Assembly: GCF_003112695.1 (NCBI RefSeq)
Contig: NZ_BFBP01000010.1
Location: forward strand, 1-64,000
Source of the DNA: Azospira sp. I13
Lineage (GTDB): Bacteria; Pseudomonadota; Gammaproteobacteria; Burkholderiales; Rhodocyclaceae
Direction: 5' to 3'
DNA: 64,000 nucleotides
The notes under the pieces were generated by a model. The model did not search any database. It was given only the letters and a program-made list of their open reading frames with translations, and was not told where the DNA came from. The number at the start of each line of letters is the position of its first letter. Position 1 is the first letter of the stretch. The translations under genes were made by a program, and so were the position numbers. Below are positions 1 through 10,877 of the stretch, piece by piece.

Positions 1-71
1 ACCAACCCCTCCCCCACCACCCCGCCAGGCCGCGCCCCGTCTGGTGACTATTTTTTAAGCAGCGCTTGGGG

Positions 72-77
72 TAGAAT
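72..77 (+). promoter_or_regulatory. putative -10 element for dusB-fis
   Basis: TAGAAT followed by a C-rich discriminator lies 40 bases before the dusB ATG. No convincing -35 hexamer is seen 16-18 bases upstream. The same TAGAAT motif recurs before several other genes of the window, which supports it. Bases 1-71 hold no recognisable gene. Confidence 0.35.
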
Positions 78-116
78 CCGCCCCCTTCCTCTCCCCTTTC
101 GTCCCCGGCAATACCT

Positions 117-1148
117 ATGGAATTTTGCGGTTTTACCTTGCGCAACAATCTCTTCGTCGCGCCCATGGCGGGTGTGACGGACCGGCCTTTCCGGCAGTTG
201 TGCAAGACCCTGGGCGCGGGCCTGGCGGTGTCCGAGATGGTCACTTCCAACTCCCTGCTCTACGGCAGCAAGAAGACCCAGCGCCGGGCCAACCATGAGG
301 GGGAAGTGGCGCCCATTTCCGTGCAGATCGCCGGGGCTGACCCGGCGATGATGGCGGAGGCGGCCAAATACAATGTGGACAACGGCGCCCAGATCATCGA
401 CATCAACATGGGTTGCCCGGCCAAGAAGGTGTGCAACGTCATGGCCGGTTCGGCCCTGATGCAGGATGAGGTGCTGGTGGGCCGCATTCTGGAGGCGGTG
501 GTCGGCGCCGTGCCCGGCACACCGGTGACCCTCAAGTTCCGCACCGGCTGGAACCGCCTCAACAAGAACGCCCCCAATATCGCCCGCATTGCCGAGGAAT
601 CCGGTATTCGCGCCGTGGCCATCCATGGCCGCACCCGGGCTGACCAATATACGGGCGAGGCGGAGTACGAGACCATTGCCCTGGTGAAAAGCCAGATCGG
701 CATTCCGGTGATCGCCAACGGCGACATCACCACGCCGGAAAAGGCCAAGCACGTGCTGGAAGTGACCGGCGCCGACGGCGTCATGATCGGCCGTGCGGCC
801 CAGGGCCGGCCCTGGATTTTCCGCGAGATCGAACATTTCCTGAAAACCGGCGAACACCTGCCGCCGCCGCGGGTGGACGAGATTCACCGCATCCTGCAGG
901 AGCATCTGCAGGACCTCTACACCTTCTACGGCATCGACACCGGGGTGAAGGTCGCGCGCAAGCATATCTCCTGGTACACCAGGGGGCTGGTGGGTTCCGC
1001 CGCCTTCCGCAAATCCATGAACCAGCTGCTCGAGCTGGAGGCCCAACAGGCCGCTGTCAACGCGTTCTTCTCCGGCCTGGCCCAGGCGGGGGAGCACCTG
1101 AAATACGAAGCACCACAACAAGCGCAAGACCACGATCTGGCCGCCTGA
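117..1148 (+). CDS. dusB: tRNA-dihydrouridine synthase B
   Basis: FMN-dependent cytosolic enzyme that reduces specific uridines of tRNA to dihydrouridine. The 343-residue product opens with the Dus signature MAGVTDRPFRQL at about residues 17-28. It has the catalytic motif NMGCPAKKV with Cys100, and the FMN and phosphate binding stretches IHGRTRADQ and ANGDI then GRAAQGRPW. The length is normal for DusB. The ATG at 117 lies directly before the conserved FCGFTLRNNLFVAPMAG start. It is followed 84 bases later by fis, the classical dusB-fis arrangement of proteobacteria, where dusB and fis are co-transcribed. No truncation is seen. Confidence 0.96.
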   Translation: MEFCGFTLRNNLFVAPMAGVTDRPFRQLCKTLGAGLAVSEMVTSNSLLYGSKKTQRRANHEGEVAPISVQIAGADPAMMAEAAKYNVDNGAQIIDINMGCPAKKVCNVMAGSALMQDEVLVGRILEAVVGAVPGTPVTLKFRTGWNRLNKNAPNIARIAEESGIRAVAIHGRTRADQYTGEAEYETIALVKSQIGIPVIANGDITTPEKAKHVLEVTGADGVMIGRAAQGRPWIFREIEHFLKTGEHLPPPRVDEIHRILQEHLQDLYTFYGIDTGVKVARKHISWYTRGLVGSAAFRKSMNQLLELEAQQAAVNAFFSGLAQAGEHLKYEAPQQAQDHDLAA

Positions 1149-1232
1149 GCGGGAGCGCCACACTCCCCGGGCAGGTCGGACGCCGCCTCACAGAGGGCGT
1201 CAGCAACACACTTTTGGAGAGGTACCACGGCC

Positions 1233-1472
1233 ATGAGCCGCAATAACAACGATATTTCCGCCTGCGTGTATGGGGCGCTGGAGCAGTATTTCCGGGATCT
1301 GGACGGCGAACGGCCGGCCGCCATCTACGACATGGTGATGCGCAACGTGGAAAAACCCATGCTGCAGATCGTCCTGCAGCAGGCCGGTGGTAACCAGACC
1401 CTGGCGGCCGAGATGCTGGGCATCAACCGCAACACCCTGCGCAAGAAGCTGGTGGACTACAAGCTGCTGTAA
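1233..1472 (+). CDS. fis: DNA-binding protein Fis
   Basis: Small nucleoid-associated protein that bends DNA and affects rRNA promoters, recombination and replication. The 79-residue product shows the Fis C-terminal helix-turn-helix of the NtrC family at residues 53-74 ([22 protein letters not shown] reading, split here as [11 protein letters not shown] and [11 protein letters not shown]). The N-terminal half is shorter than the 98 residues of the E. coli protein, as is usual in Betaproteobacteria. A ribosome site GGAGAGG stands upstream of the ATG. It lies downstream of dusB and just before purH on the same strand. Confidence 0.95.
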   Translation: MSRNNNDISACVYGALEQYFRDLDGERPAAIYDMVMRNVEKPMLQIVLQQAGGNQTLAAEMLGINRNTLRKKLVDYKLL

Positions 1473-1549
1473 AGCAGCGTCAGTCCCCAGGCCCACCGCA
1501 CTGCCCAAGCTCTTTTTCTAATCCGTTTTCAATTTCATCGCACCCGACC

Positions 1550-3115
<1,566 letters not shown>

Positions 3116-3205
3116 TGGCTTTTGCGGGGCGCCGCCAACGGCCGCCCCGCAGCCCCTAACGATCCGCAGCCCATCCTGCACGCTGTGCAGCGCAAAGGAC
3201 ACACA

Positions 3206-4489
3206 ATGAAACTCCTCGTCATCGGTTCCGGCGGCCGTGAGCACGCCCTGGCCTGGAAGCTCTCCCAATCCCCCGGCCTGCAGAAGGTCTACGTGGCCCC
3301 CGGCAACGCCGGCACTGCCCGGGAACATGAACTGGAAAACGTGAACATCACCGATCCGGTGGCCCTGGCCGACTTCGCCGAGAAGGAAAAGATTCACCTC
3401 ACCCTGGTGGGCCCCGAGGCCCCCCTGGCCGCCGGCGTGGTCAATATCTTCCGCGCCCGGGGCCTGAAGATTTTCGGCCCCACCAAGGAAGCCGCCCAGC
3501 TTGAATCCTCCAAGGATTTCGCCAAGCGCTTCATGGCTCGCCACAACATTCCCACCGCCGGCTTCGAGACTTTCTCCGACGCCGCCGCGGCCCACGCCTA
3601 TGTGGATCGCCAGGGCGCCCCCATCGTCATCAAGGCCGACGGCCTCGCCGCCGGCAAGGGCGTGGTGGTGGCCATGGATCTGGCTGAAGCCCACGCCGCC
3701 ATCGACGACATGCTCTCCGGCAACAAGCTTGGCGATGCCGGCGCCCGGGTGGTGATCGAGGATTTCCTCGACGGCGAGGAAGCCAGCTTCATCGTCATGG
3801 TGGATGGCAAGAACGTGCTGCCCCTGGCCTCCAGCCAGGACCACAAGCGCATCGGCGACGGCGACACCGGCCCCAACACCGGCGGCATGGGCGCCTATTC
3901 CCCGGCCCCCGTGGTGACACCGGAAGTGCACGCCAAGGTGATGCGGGAAATCATTCTGCCCACCGTGCGCGGCATGGAGGCCGATGGCATTCCCTTCACC
4001 GGTTTCCTCTACGCCGGCCTGATGATCAGCAAGGACGGCACGGTGAAGACCCTGGAATTCAACTGCCGCATGGGCGACCCGGAAACCCAGCCCATCATGA
4101 TGCGGCTGAAGTCCGACCTGACCAAGGTGCTGGAGCACGCCATCGCCGGCACCCTGGACCAGGTGGAAGCCGAATGGGACCGCCGCGTCGCCCTCGGCGT
4201 GGTGCTGGCCGCCGCCAACTACCCGGACACCCCGAAAAAGGGTGACGTCATCAGTGGCCTGCCCGCCCAGGGCAACGCCTTTGGCGACGATGCCCAGGTC
4301 TTCCATGCCGGCACCGTCACCGGCGCCAACGGCGAAGCACTGACCGCCGGCGGCCGCGTGCTGTGTGTCACCGCCCTGGGCGACAGCGTCAAGCTGGCCC
4401 AGAAGCGGGCCTATGAAGTCACCGCCCAGGTGCGCTTCGACGGCATGCAGTACCGCAAGGACATTGGCTACCGGGCCATTTCCCGCTAA
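3206..4489 (+). CDS. purD: phosphoribosylamine--glycine ligase (GAR synthetase)
   Basis: ATP-grasp enzyme joining glycine to phosphoribosylamine in purine synthesis. The 427-residue product starts MKLLVIGSGGREHALAWKL, the conserved N-terminus, which decides for the ATG at 3206 over an in-frame ATG 84 bases earlier. Further motifs are KADGLAAGKGV, GPNTGGMGAYSP and EFNCRMGDPETQ. An inverted repeat at 3123-3151 (TGCGGGGC with GCCCCGCA) separates it from purH but has no T-run, so read-through from purH is likely. The next gene, a diguanylate cyclase, begins 18 bases after its stop. Confidence 0.97.
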   Translation: MKLLVIGSGGREHALAWKLSQSPGLQKVYVAPGNAGTAREHELENVNITDPVALADFAEKEKIHLTLVGPEAPLAAGVVNIFRARGLKIFGPTKEAAQLESSKDFAKRFMARHNIPTAGFETFSDAAAAHAYVDRQGAPIVIKADGLAAGKGVVVAMDLAEAHAAIDDMLSGNKLGDAGARVVIEDFLDGEEASFIVMVDGKNVLPLASSQDHKRIGDGDTGPNTGGMGAYSPAPVVTPEVHAKVMREIILPTVRGMEADGIPFTGFLYAGLMISKDGTVKTLEFNCRMGDPETQPIMMRLKSDLTKVLEHAIAGTLDQVEAEWDRRVALGVVLAAANYPDTPKKGDVISGLPAQGNAFGDDAQVFHAGTVTGANGEALTAGGRVLCVTALGDSVKLAQKRAYEVTAQVRFDGMQYRKDIGYRAISR

Positions 4490-4507
4490 GGCGATTCCGG
4501 GGGCTGA

Positions 4508-6241
4508 ATGACAGTGCCGGCATCGTCGGCGGGAGCCGCCCCCGCCCAGCCCCGCCTGCCCGGGGGGCTGCTGCGCTGGCATCCCCGCACCCTCAAGGCC
4601 CGCATCGTCCTGGTGGCCGCCCTGCTGTTTTTGGCGGGCGGCACCGGCATTACCTGGGTCGCCACCCTGCGTCTCCATGCCGACATGGAGCAGGTGCTCT
4701 CCCAGCAGCAACTGGCCACCACCTCCTTCATCGCCCGGGACATCGGCAGCAAGCTGGCCCTGCGCATGGAAGGCCTGCGCAAGGTGGCCACCAACATCCC
4801 GCCCCACCTGCTCAAGGACCGGCCAGCCCTGCAACGCTGGCTGGAAGACCGGCGCGCCATCCACACCCTCTTTCCCACCGGCCTGATGATCGTGCCGGCG
4901 GATGGCGGCCCGGTGCTGGCGGAAACCCCCATCCTCCCGACCCGGCCCAAGTCCTTTACCGACCGGGACTGGTTCATCGGCGCCGTCACCACCCGGGAAC
5001 CCTATTTCAGCAAGCCTCTGATCACCCGGGCCACCGGCGAACCCGCCCTGGCCGCCGCCGTGCCCCTCTTCGACCGCCAAGGCACCCTGTTGGCCCTTGT
5101 GGTGGGCATCACCCCCCTGCGCACTCCCGGTTTTCTTGACCAGATCACCGATGCCCGGCCGGGCCGGAGCGGCAGCTACGAACTGTATTCCCCCCGGGAC
5201 GAGATGTTTGTCCTGGGCTCGGACCAGGCCCTGACCCTGGCGCCCTCCACCACCGCGGGCGGCGACCCCCTGCACCGGGCGGTCAGTGCCGGCGAGCGCG
5301 GCGTGGCCACACGGCTCAACGCCGAAGGGGTGGAGGAACTGATGGCCAGCGTGGATGTACCCCATATCGGCTGGGTGCTGACCGCCCGGCTCCCCACCAC
5401 CGAAGCCTTCGCCCCGGTGGAAAACGCCATCCGCAACACGGTGCTGCTGGCGGCCGCGATCGGCATTCCCCTCATTCTCCTGCTGCTCCTCGCCCTGGGC
5501 CGCCTGATGCGCCCCCTGGAACGGCTGGCCCGGCAGCTGCAGGACATGGCCCAGGGCCAGCGGGCCATGGAGCCGGTGGCCGTGCCACGCCGCTATACGG
5601 AAATCGCCGAGGTGGCGACAGCCTTCAATCAGTTGCAGCACAAGCTGCTGGCCCAGGAACAGCGCCTGGCGGCCCTCGCCCGCCGCGATCCGCTGACCGG
5701 GCTGGCCAACCGGGAACCCCTCAACGAGCGCCTCTCCCACGAACTGCAACGCCTGGCGCGCAGCCGCAAGACCCTGGCCCTGCTCTTCCTCGACCTGGAC
5801 GGTTTCAAGGCCGTGAACGACACCTACGGCCACGACGTCGGCGACCGGCTGCTGTGCGAAGTGGCCGAGCGCCTGCAGGGCTGCGTGCGGGATACGGACA
5901 TGGTGGCCCGCCAGGGGGGTGACGAGTTCATCATTCTGCTGACCGAAGTGGAGGCCGCCCAGCAAGCCGCCGAGCGGGTGGCCCAGGCCTGCCTGGCCGC
6001 CATTTCTGCCCCTTACCGCTATGCCGGCCTGCCGCCCATCGGCATCGGCGTTTCCATCGGCATCGCTAGCCTGGGGCCCGAAGACGTGCCCCCGGAGAGC
6101 GTCGCCACCTTCATTCGCCGCGCCGATGCCGCCATGTACCAAGCCAAGAGCGGCGGGCGCAACCGCTTTACCGTGGCGCCGCCTCCGACGCCCGGCCAGA
6201 GCTCCCTCCCCAGCACCGCTGCCACCGCAGCGGCCCTTTGA
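4508..6241 (+). CDS. membrane diguanylate cyclase with periplasmic sensor domain
   Basis: A 577-residue protein that should make cyclic-di-GMP from GTP. The N-terminus has a membrane segment at about residues 34-54, then a periplasmic region of roughly 240 residues with the layout of a double-Cache sensor. A second membrane segment ([17 protein letters not shown]) leads into a HAMP-like linker and a GGDEF domain. The active site RQGGDEF is intact at about residue 470, and the RxxD inhibitory site (RDTD) sits five residues before it, so product inhibition is likely. It follows purD closely and ends 11 bases before the hemF ATG. The ligand is unknown. Confidence 0.88.
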   Translation: MTVPASSAGAAPAQPRLPGGLLRWHPRTLKARIVLVAALLFLAGGTGITWVATLRLHADMEQVLSQQQLATTSFIARDIGSKLALRMEGLRKVATNIPPHLLKDRPALQRWLEDRRAIHTLFPTGLMIVPADGGPVLAETPILPTRPKSFTDRDWFIGAVTTREPYFSKPLITRATGEPALAAAVPLFDRQGTLLALVVGITPLRTPGFLDQITDARPGRSGSYELYSPRDEMFVLGSDQALTLAPSTTAGGDPLHRAVSAGERGVATRLNAEGVEELMASVDVPHIGWVLTARLPTTEAFAPVENAIRNTVLLAAAIGIPLILLLLLALGRLMRPLERLARQLQDMAQGQRAMEPVAVPRRYTEIAEVATAFNQLQHKLLAQEQRLAALARRDPLTGLANREPLNERLSHELQRLARSRKTLALLFLDLDGFKAVNDTYGHDVGDRLLCEVAERLQGCVRDTDMVARQGGDEFIILLTEVEAAQQAAERVAQACLAAISAPYRYAGLPPIGIGVSIGIASLGPEDVPPESVATFIRRADAAMYQAKSGGRNRFTVAPPPTPGQSSLPSTAATAAAL

Positions 6242-6252
6242 GTATTTCAGCC

Positions 6253-7158
6253 ATGGAATCTGTCACTTCCGCCCCGGTACTGGCCTATCTGACCGGCCTG
6301 CAGGACCGCATCATCTCTGCCCTCGAAGCCTTTGACGGCGGCACCTTCCAGCGCGATGCCTGGCAACGCCCCCAGGGTGGCCGCGGTGAATCCCGGGTGA
6401 TCGAGGAGAGCCATTTCTTCGAGCGGGGCGGGGTGAACTTCTCCCACGTCACCGGCGGCAACCTGCCGCCTTCCGCCACCGCCAACCGGCCGGAACTGGC
6501 CGGCCGCAGTTTCGAGGCCATGGGCGTCTCCCTGGTGCTGCACCCGCGCAACCCCTACTGCCCCACGGCCCACATGAACGTGCGCTTCTTCATCGCCACG
6601 GCAGAAGGCCAAGAGCCGGTGTGGTGGTTCGGCGGCGGCATGGACCTGACCCCCTATTACGGCTTTGCCGAGGATGCCCGGCACTTCCACCGTACCTGCA
6701 AGGATGCCCTGGCGCCCTTCGGCGACGAGGTGCATCCGCGCTACAAGCGGTGGTGCGACGACTACTTCTTCCTCAAGCACCGCAACGAACCCCGGGGGGT
6801 CGGCGGCGTCTTCTATGACGACCTGAATGAGGGCGGCTTCGACCGCTGCTTCGACCTCACCCGGGCCGTGGGCGATGCCTTCGTGCCGGCCTACCTGCCG
6901 ATCCTGGAAAAGCGCCGGGACACGGCCTACGGCGAGCGGGAGCGGGATTTCCAGGCCTATCGCCGGGGCCGCTACGTGGAATTCAACCTGGTCTGGGACC
7001 GGGGCACCCTGTTCGGCCTGCAGTCCGGCGGGCGTACCGAATCCATCCTCATGTCCCTGCCGCCCATCGTCAAATGGCGCTATGACTGGCAGCCGGAAGC
7101 AGGCAGCGCCGAAGCTGCGCTCTATACCGATTTCCTGCCACCGCGGGACTGGGTCTGA
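6253..7158 (+). CDS. hemF: oxygen-dependent coproporphyrinogen III oxidase
   Basis: Converts coproporphyrinogen III to protoporphyrinogen IX with O2 in haem synthesis. The 301-residue product carries the HemF signatures [33 protein letters not shown] and [13 protein letters not shown], and ends in the usual PPRDWV. The ATG at 6253 gives the normal family length. A TTG at 6238 would add five residues and overlap the previous stop. Other haem genes lie a few kilobases downstream on the opposite strand. Confidence 0.97.
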   Translation: MESVTSAPVLAYLTGLQDRIISALEAFDGGTFQRDAWQRPQGGRGESRVIEESHFFERGGVNFSHVTGGNLPPSATANRPELAGRSFEAMGVSLVLHPRNPYCPTAHMNVRFFIATAEGQEPVWWFGGGMDLTPYYGFAEDARHFHRTCKDALAPFGDEVHPRYKRWCDDYFFLKHRNEPRGVGGVFYDDLNEGGFDRCFDLTRAVGDAFVPAYLPILEKRRDTAYGERERDFQAYRRGRYVEFNLVWDRGTLFGLQSGGRTESILMSLPPIVKWRYDWQPEAGSAEAALYTDFLPPRDWV

Positions 7159-7330
7159 AAACCGGACCGGAAGAAAAACCGCAAAAAACCTGGCCCTGCA
7201 AACACGGGCCTGAGACGCAGGTCTGGAGCCATTTCCCCCGGGTATCGGCCTGGAAGGCAATAGGGACGCCATGTTTCACCCTGCCACGACGAAGAGTGGC
7301 GTCTTTCCTGCCTCTCCAGGCAGGTAGCAA

Positions 7331-7357
7331 AAAGGGAGCCCTTCGGCTCCCTTTTTT
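7331..7357. terminator. bidirectional terminator between hemF and the zinc-ribbon gene
   Basis: Perfect stem AAAGGGAGCC / GGCTCCCTTT with a CTTC loop, followed by T6 on the plus strand and preceded by A5, so it can serve both convergent genes. Two further small hairpins lie just upstream (7283-7300 and 7307-7324). The rest of 7159-7330 shows no gene. Confidence 0.85.
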
Positions 7358-7374
7358 ATCGCGGCAGGCGCAGC

Positions 7375-7614
7375 TTACTTCAGCTTGCCCTTGACCACCT
7401 TGACCCGGGCCGGGTCCTTCACCACCAGCTCGCCACCGCCACCCACCAGATTGCCGCAGGGGCAGGCGCTCTTGATGTGGGGCACGGAGTTGATGATGGT
7501 GGTGCAATCCAGGCACTCGTAGTAGATGTCGCCGCCGGTGGGCAGGCTGGCCGGATCCGGCGCCGGTTCCACCGGGTAGAAATTGTAGATTTTGCGTAGA
7601 TCGATATTGAGCAT
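7375..7614 (-). CDS. small zinc-ribbon-like protein of unknown function
   Basis: A 79-residue protein not assigned to a family. It has four cysteines in two pairs, C34-x2-C37 (ECLDC) and C51-x-C53 (CPCGN), 13 residues apart, the pattern of a small zinc ribbon or rubredoxin-like knuckle. The tail is basic (VKVVKGKLK). It lies on the same strand as the haem genes, about 150 bases downstream of hemY, with its own possible promoter at 7708-7736. Coding is supported by start, codon use and a terminator just after the stop. A role as a metal or nucleic-acid binding protein is only inference. Confidence 0.7.
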   Translation of the reverse strand: MLNIDLRKIYNFYPVEPAPDPASLPTGGDIYYECLDCTTIINSVPHIKSACPCGNLVGGGGELVVKDPARVKVVKGKLK

Positions 7615-7707
7615 GACTTGTCCCCGCGCTTCCTGTCCTTGTGGTGTGCTTGCGACTGCTGATGCGCTGCTTGTGTGCTTGTGTATGTTTTCCCGGTTGG
7701 GTCTGCC

Positions 7708-7736
7708 ATTCTAGCGCGCTTCAGGAAGCCAAGGAA
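7708..7736 (-). promoter_or_regulatory. putative promoter of the zinc-ribbon gene
   Basis: On the minus strand TTCCTT, 17 bases, then TAGAAT followed by GGC. The -10 is good and the -35 poor. It sits about 95 bases before the start codon at 7614. Confidence 0.35.
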
Positions 7737-7764
7737 TATTCACGAGGCATTCCTGCAACAGCTT

Positions 7765-8976
7765 TCAGGTACGCGCCAGCTCCGGCCGGGCACCGGCCCG
7801 GTAATGTTGTTCCGCTTCTTCGGGGCGGCCCAGCTGATCCAGCAGGCGGGCCAACTCCAGGTGGGCATCCCGGCTGGGTTCGACGGAAAGGGAGGCTTCG
7901 AGGTAGTTCTGGGCCTTGCCCCACAGCCGCTGCTGCAGGCAGAGGCGGCCCAGAGCCAGGAGCAGGCCGGCATCCCGCGGGCGCTCCCGCAGCCAGCCTT
8001 CGGCCTTGGCGATACGGGCGGTCAGCTCCCCCGCCTCCCCATCGGCCAGGGCCACCTGCCCGTAGATTTCCACCAGCTCGCCATTCCAGTCGTCTTCACC
8101 GGACTTGTCGCCCTTCTCCAGACTGCGCTCCACCACCTTCAGGGCTTCGGCACCAGCGTCCTGGGCCACCAGGGCCCGGGCCACGGTGGCGGCCAAACGG
8201 GGGGAGCCTTCGGTCGCCGGAATGGTCCGCAGGTAGTCGAGCAGGGCCGGGCCGTCGTCCAGACGCTGGCGGATGGCCTCCCGGTGGGCCTTGAGAATGA
8301 TCTCCCGGGCCTGTTCCGGCGCCAGGGCATCGCGCTTTTGCAACTGGCGGGCCAGGCGCAACACCTGCTCCCAGTCCTTGCGGCCCTGCTGGGCCCGCAG
8401 TTCCAGGCGCATGGCGGCGATGTGGCGGCCGGAAGCCACCTGGACCTCCTTCAGGGCGGCCACGGCGCCATCGAAATCCCGGTTGTCCAGGCACATTTCG
8501 GCGCTCAGCATGAGGCGGGCCACCTGCAGGCCCGGTTCCTGGGCGGCGGCTTCCAGGCGCTGGGCTTCCTTGGCCGGCTCCCGCAGGGCATGGGCGGCCC
8601 GGGCGCCCATCAGGGCGGCCAGGCCGGGGGCGTACCCCGCAGCCCGGGCTTCATCGGCCCGCTTCAGGGACTGGCCGTAACGGCCTTCGAAGAAGTGGCG
8701 CAGGGCATCCTGCAGGGCGGTGACGGCCTTTTCCCGGCCGCGGCGCTCGCGGAACTCGCTGACCCGGGCAGGCAGGCCCAGGGTCAGGGAAACCAGGCGC
8801 AGCAGCAGGTGCAGCAGCACAAAGCCCACCACCAGCCCGATGATGAGCAGGTTGAGGGAAATTTCCATGCGCCAGGGCGGGAAGACCAGCAGCACGTAGC
8901 CTTCATTCAGGCGCCCCGCCAGGGCCACGCCGACGGCGCCGGCAAAGAGGGCCAGGAGCCAGAACAAGCCTCTCAT
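7765..8976 (-). CDS. hemY: HemY-type inner-membrane TPR protein
   Basis: A 403-residue membrane protein encoded at the end of the hemC-hemD-hemX-hemY block of proteobacteria. It has two N-terminal membrane segments (about residues 3-21 and 40-60), the conserved stretch GYVLLVFPPWRMEISLNLL, and a long cytoplasmic region of tetratricopeptide-like helices to the end. In the literature this HemY is not the Bacillus protoporphyrinogen oxidase, and its exact part in haem or envelope biology is unsettled. Its start overlaps the end of hemX by four bases, so the two are translationally coupled. Confidence 0.9.
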   Translation of the reverse strand: MRGLFWLLALFAGAVGVALAGRLNEGYVLLVFPPWRMEISLNLLIIGLVVGFVLLHLLLRLVSLTLGLPARVSEFRERRGREKAVTALQDALRHFFEGRYGQSLKRADEARAAGYAPGLAALMGARAAHALREPAKEAQRLEAAAQEPGLQVARLMLSAEMCLDNRDFDGAVAALKEVQVASGRHIAAMRLELRAQQGRKDWEQVLRLARQLQKRDALAPEQAREIILKAHREAIRQRLDDGPALLDYLRTIPATEGSPRLAATVARALVAQDAGAEALKVVERSLEKGDKSGEDDWNGELVEIYGQVALADGEAGELTARIAKAEGWLRERPRDAGLLLALGRLCLQQRLWGKAQNYLEASLSVEPSRDAHLELARLLDQLGRPEEAEQHYRAGARPELART

Positions 8977-10073
8977 TTGCGCTCCTTGCCCAGCTTCAGG
9001 GTTTTCAGGGCGTTGAGGCTGTCGTTGAGCAGGGGCAGCTCAATGACGATCTCGGTGCCGGCCAGTTGCTTGATGCTGCCCACCGCGGTCTGCACCGACT
9101 TGTCGTTGGTGTTGAAGTAACGCTCCATCCAGGCCTGGGAGAGCTTCAGCTCGCTACGGAAGGTCCATTGGTCGCGGGAAAGCAGGGCCAGGCGGGCATT
9201 GAGCAGGCGCAGCTTGAGGTTCTCGCGCAGGAAGAAGCTCTGGGAGGGCGACAGCAGGGCCGGCTCGGGCCGGTCGAAACGCTGGATGCGCACCAGGCTC
9301 TTCACTTCGCCCCACAGGTCCAGGCCCAGACGCTGCCAGAAGCCCAGGGTGGTGACGGTTTCGTCCTCGGCCGGCACTTCCTTCTCGGGCCTGGGCCGCT
9401 CATCGAAGGCCAGAGGCAGGGTATCGGCGGCCATCATGAGGTTTTCCAGGCGCAGGCTCATGCCGGAAACGTCTACATAGGGCGCGGCACGCAAGCGCTC
9501 CAGATCCCGGTTGAGGGTCTTGCGCAGGGCGGCGAACTGGGGCCGGTCACTGCGAGCGAGGCGGGAATCGGCGGCCTGCAGGGCCAGGATGGCGCCCTGC
9601 ACGTTGCCCGCCAGCTGCAGTTGCTGGGCCGCCAGGGTGACGTTTTGCTCGATTTCGGAGAGAGCCCACTCGTCCCGGTTGCGGGCCAGATCCTGGTAGA
9701 GGCTTTCCAGGGCGGCCTGCTGGCTCTGGGATTCGGCCAACTTGGCCTCCAGGGCGCCCAGCTTGGCCTGCAGCTTGCCCACTTCTTCCTGGGACTGGCG
9801 GGCGACGCCGCGGGTTTCCTTGGAGAGGCTGTCCGCATCGGCCAGGCGCTTGGCCAGTTCCTGCTGGGTATCGGCCAGTTTGATACGGGTTTCCACCCAC
9901 TGCCAGCCGGCCAGGCCCAGGGCGATGACGGCAACGCCGATCCAGGGATTACGCCAGGCTTCATTCCGGGCGGTGGCGGGCGGTGGCGCGGCAGCGGCCA
10001 TGGCAGGGGCCGCAGCGGCAGGCGGGACGGGGGGTTGGGCAGGGCTCTCGTGGGGAGGGAGGGAGTCGTTCAT
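8973..10073 (-). CDS. hemX: HemX family protein, membrane-anchored
   Basis: A 366-residue protein of the HemX family, often annotated as uroporphyrinogen-III C-methyltransferase although it has no methyltransferase domain. It has an alanine/proline-rich cytoplasmic N-terminus, one membrane helix at about residues 43-60, and a long coiled-coil stretch (about 65-130) rich in Glu, Gln, Lys and Ala. The globular HemX domain follows, with WALSEIEQNVTLAAQQLQLAGN and the C-terminal FNTNDKSVQ. It sits between hemD and hemY, 27 bases after hemD. Confidence 0.9.
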   Translation of the reverse strand: MNDSLPPHESPAQPPVPPAAAAPAMAAAAPPPATARNEAWRNPWIGVAVIALGLAGWQWVETRIKLADTQQELAKRLADADSLSKETRGVARQSQEEVGKLQAKLGALEAKLAESQSQQAALESLYQDLARNRDEWALSEIEQNVTLAAQQLQLAGNVQGAILALQAADSRLARSDRPQFAALRKTLNRDLERLRAAPYVDVSGMSLRLENLMMAADTLPLAFDERPRPEKEVPAEDETVTTLGFWQRLGLDLWGEVKSLVRIQRFDRPEPALLSPSQSFFLRENLKLRLLNARLALLSRDQWTFRSELKLSQAWMERYFNTNDKSVQTAVGSIKQLAGTEIVIELPLLNDSLNALKTLKLGKERK

Positions 10074-10100
10074 GGCGCAGGCCGTATGGTGTGAGGCGAG

Positions 10101-10868
10101 TTATTTCGGCCAATTATAGGCACATAAGCCCGTCAGTAGGCCCTGGTCGGCTGGCGGCGTGAGGATCACCCGCGTCAGTCCCAGGACCTGGGCGGCTTCG
10201 GCAATGCGGGCGTGGGGGACGAAAACGGGGGAGGCCCGCAAGTACTCGCGGCCGGTGGCATCCAGCATGTCCCAGAGATAACGCAGGGCTTCGCTGGAAG
10301 AAACGGTGATGCCATCCAGCCGGCCAGCGGCCCAGGCCGAGAGCAGCGGCGCCGGCCCTTCGGCGGGGGGGCGGCGGTGGTAGCAGGTCAGCACCTCTAC
10401 CGTGGCGCCCCGGGCCTCCAGGGTCTCCCGTAGCAGTTCCCGGCCACCGTCGCCGCGCAGGATCAGCACCTTCTTGCCGGCCACGGCCTCGGCCTGGAAT
10501 TCAGGCAGTTCCAGCAAGGCTTCGGAATCGAAGCGTTCTTTGGGGGCAATGACATGGCTGAGGCCGAAGCGGGCCCAGGCCTTTTCCGTGCCGGTGCCAA
10601 CGCCGGCCGGGCGGGTGCCGGCAGGCCAGGGACCAGCCGCCAGCAGGGTGGGCAGGGCATGTTCCACCGCATTGGGGCTGACACAGAAAACGATGGCGTA
10701 GTCCGCCAGACGGGGCGCCACGGCCCGCAGCGGCGCGAGGTCCGCCGCTTCGATTTCCAGTAGGGGGTAGATCAGGGGAATGCCGCCTGCGGCAGCAATG
10801 GCCTGGGCCAGGCTATCCGCCTGGGCCCGGGGCCGGGTGACGACGATGGTGCGGCCGGTTAGGGGCAT
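10101..10868 (-). CDS. hemD: uroporphyrinogen-III synthase
   Basis: Closes and inverts ring D of hydroxymethylbilane to give uroporphyrinogen III. The 255-residue product starts GRTIVVTRPRAQADSLAQAI, the usual HemD opening, and has the two Rossmann-like halves with FCVSPNAVEHAL and DGITVSSSEALRYLWDML. HemD is poorly conserved, but its position between hemC and hemX makes the call firm. An inverted repeat of about 120 bases separates it from hemC. Confidence 0.93.
   Translation of the reverse strand: MPLTGRTIVVTRPRAQADSLAQAIAAAGGIPLIYPLLEIEAADLAPLRAVAPRLADYAIVFCVSPNAVEHALPTLLAAGPWPAGTRPAGVGTGTEKAWARFGLSHVIAPKERFDSEALLELPEFQAEAVAGKKVLILRGDGGRELLRETLEARGATVEVLTCYHRRPPAEGPAPLLSAWAAGRLDGITVSSSEALRYLWDMLDATGREYLRASPVFVPHARIAEAAQVLGLTRVILTPPADQGLLTGLCAYNWPK
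10113..10118 (-). promoter_or_regulatory. possible internal -10 for hemXY
   Basis: TATAAT followed by TGGCCG on the minus strand, inside the last codons of hemD, about 40 bases before the hemX start. No clear -35. It would allow hemXY to be expressed apart from hemCD. Confidence 0.3.
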
Positions 10869-10877
10869 GGTTTTTTT

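Noticed and set aside
7200-7230. CTGAGA-containing stretch considered as a TPP riboswitch
   Set aside because: Only the short CTGAGA is shared; the rest of the TPP core is absent, and it lies 3' of hemF before a convergent gene.
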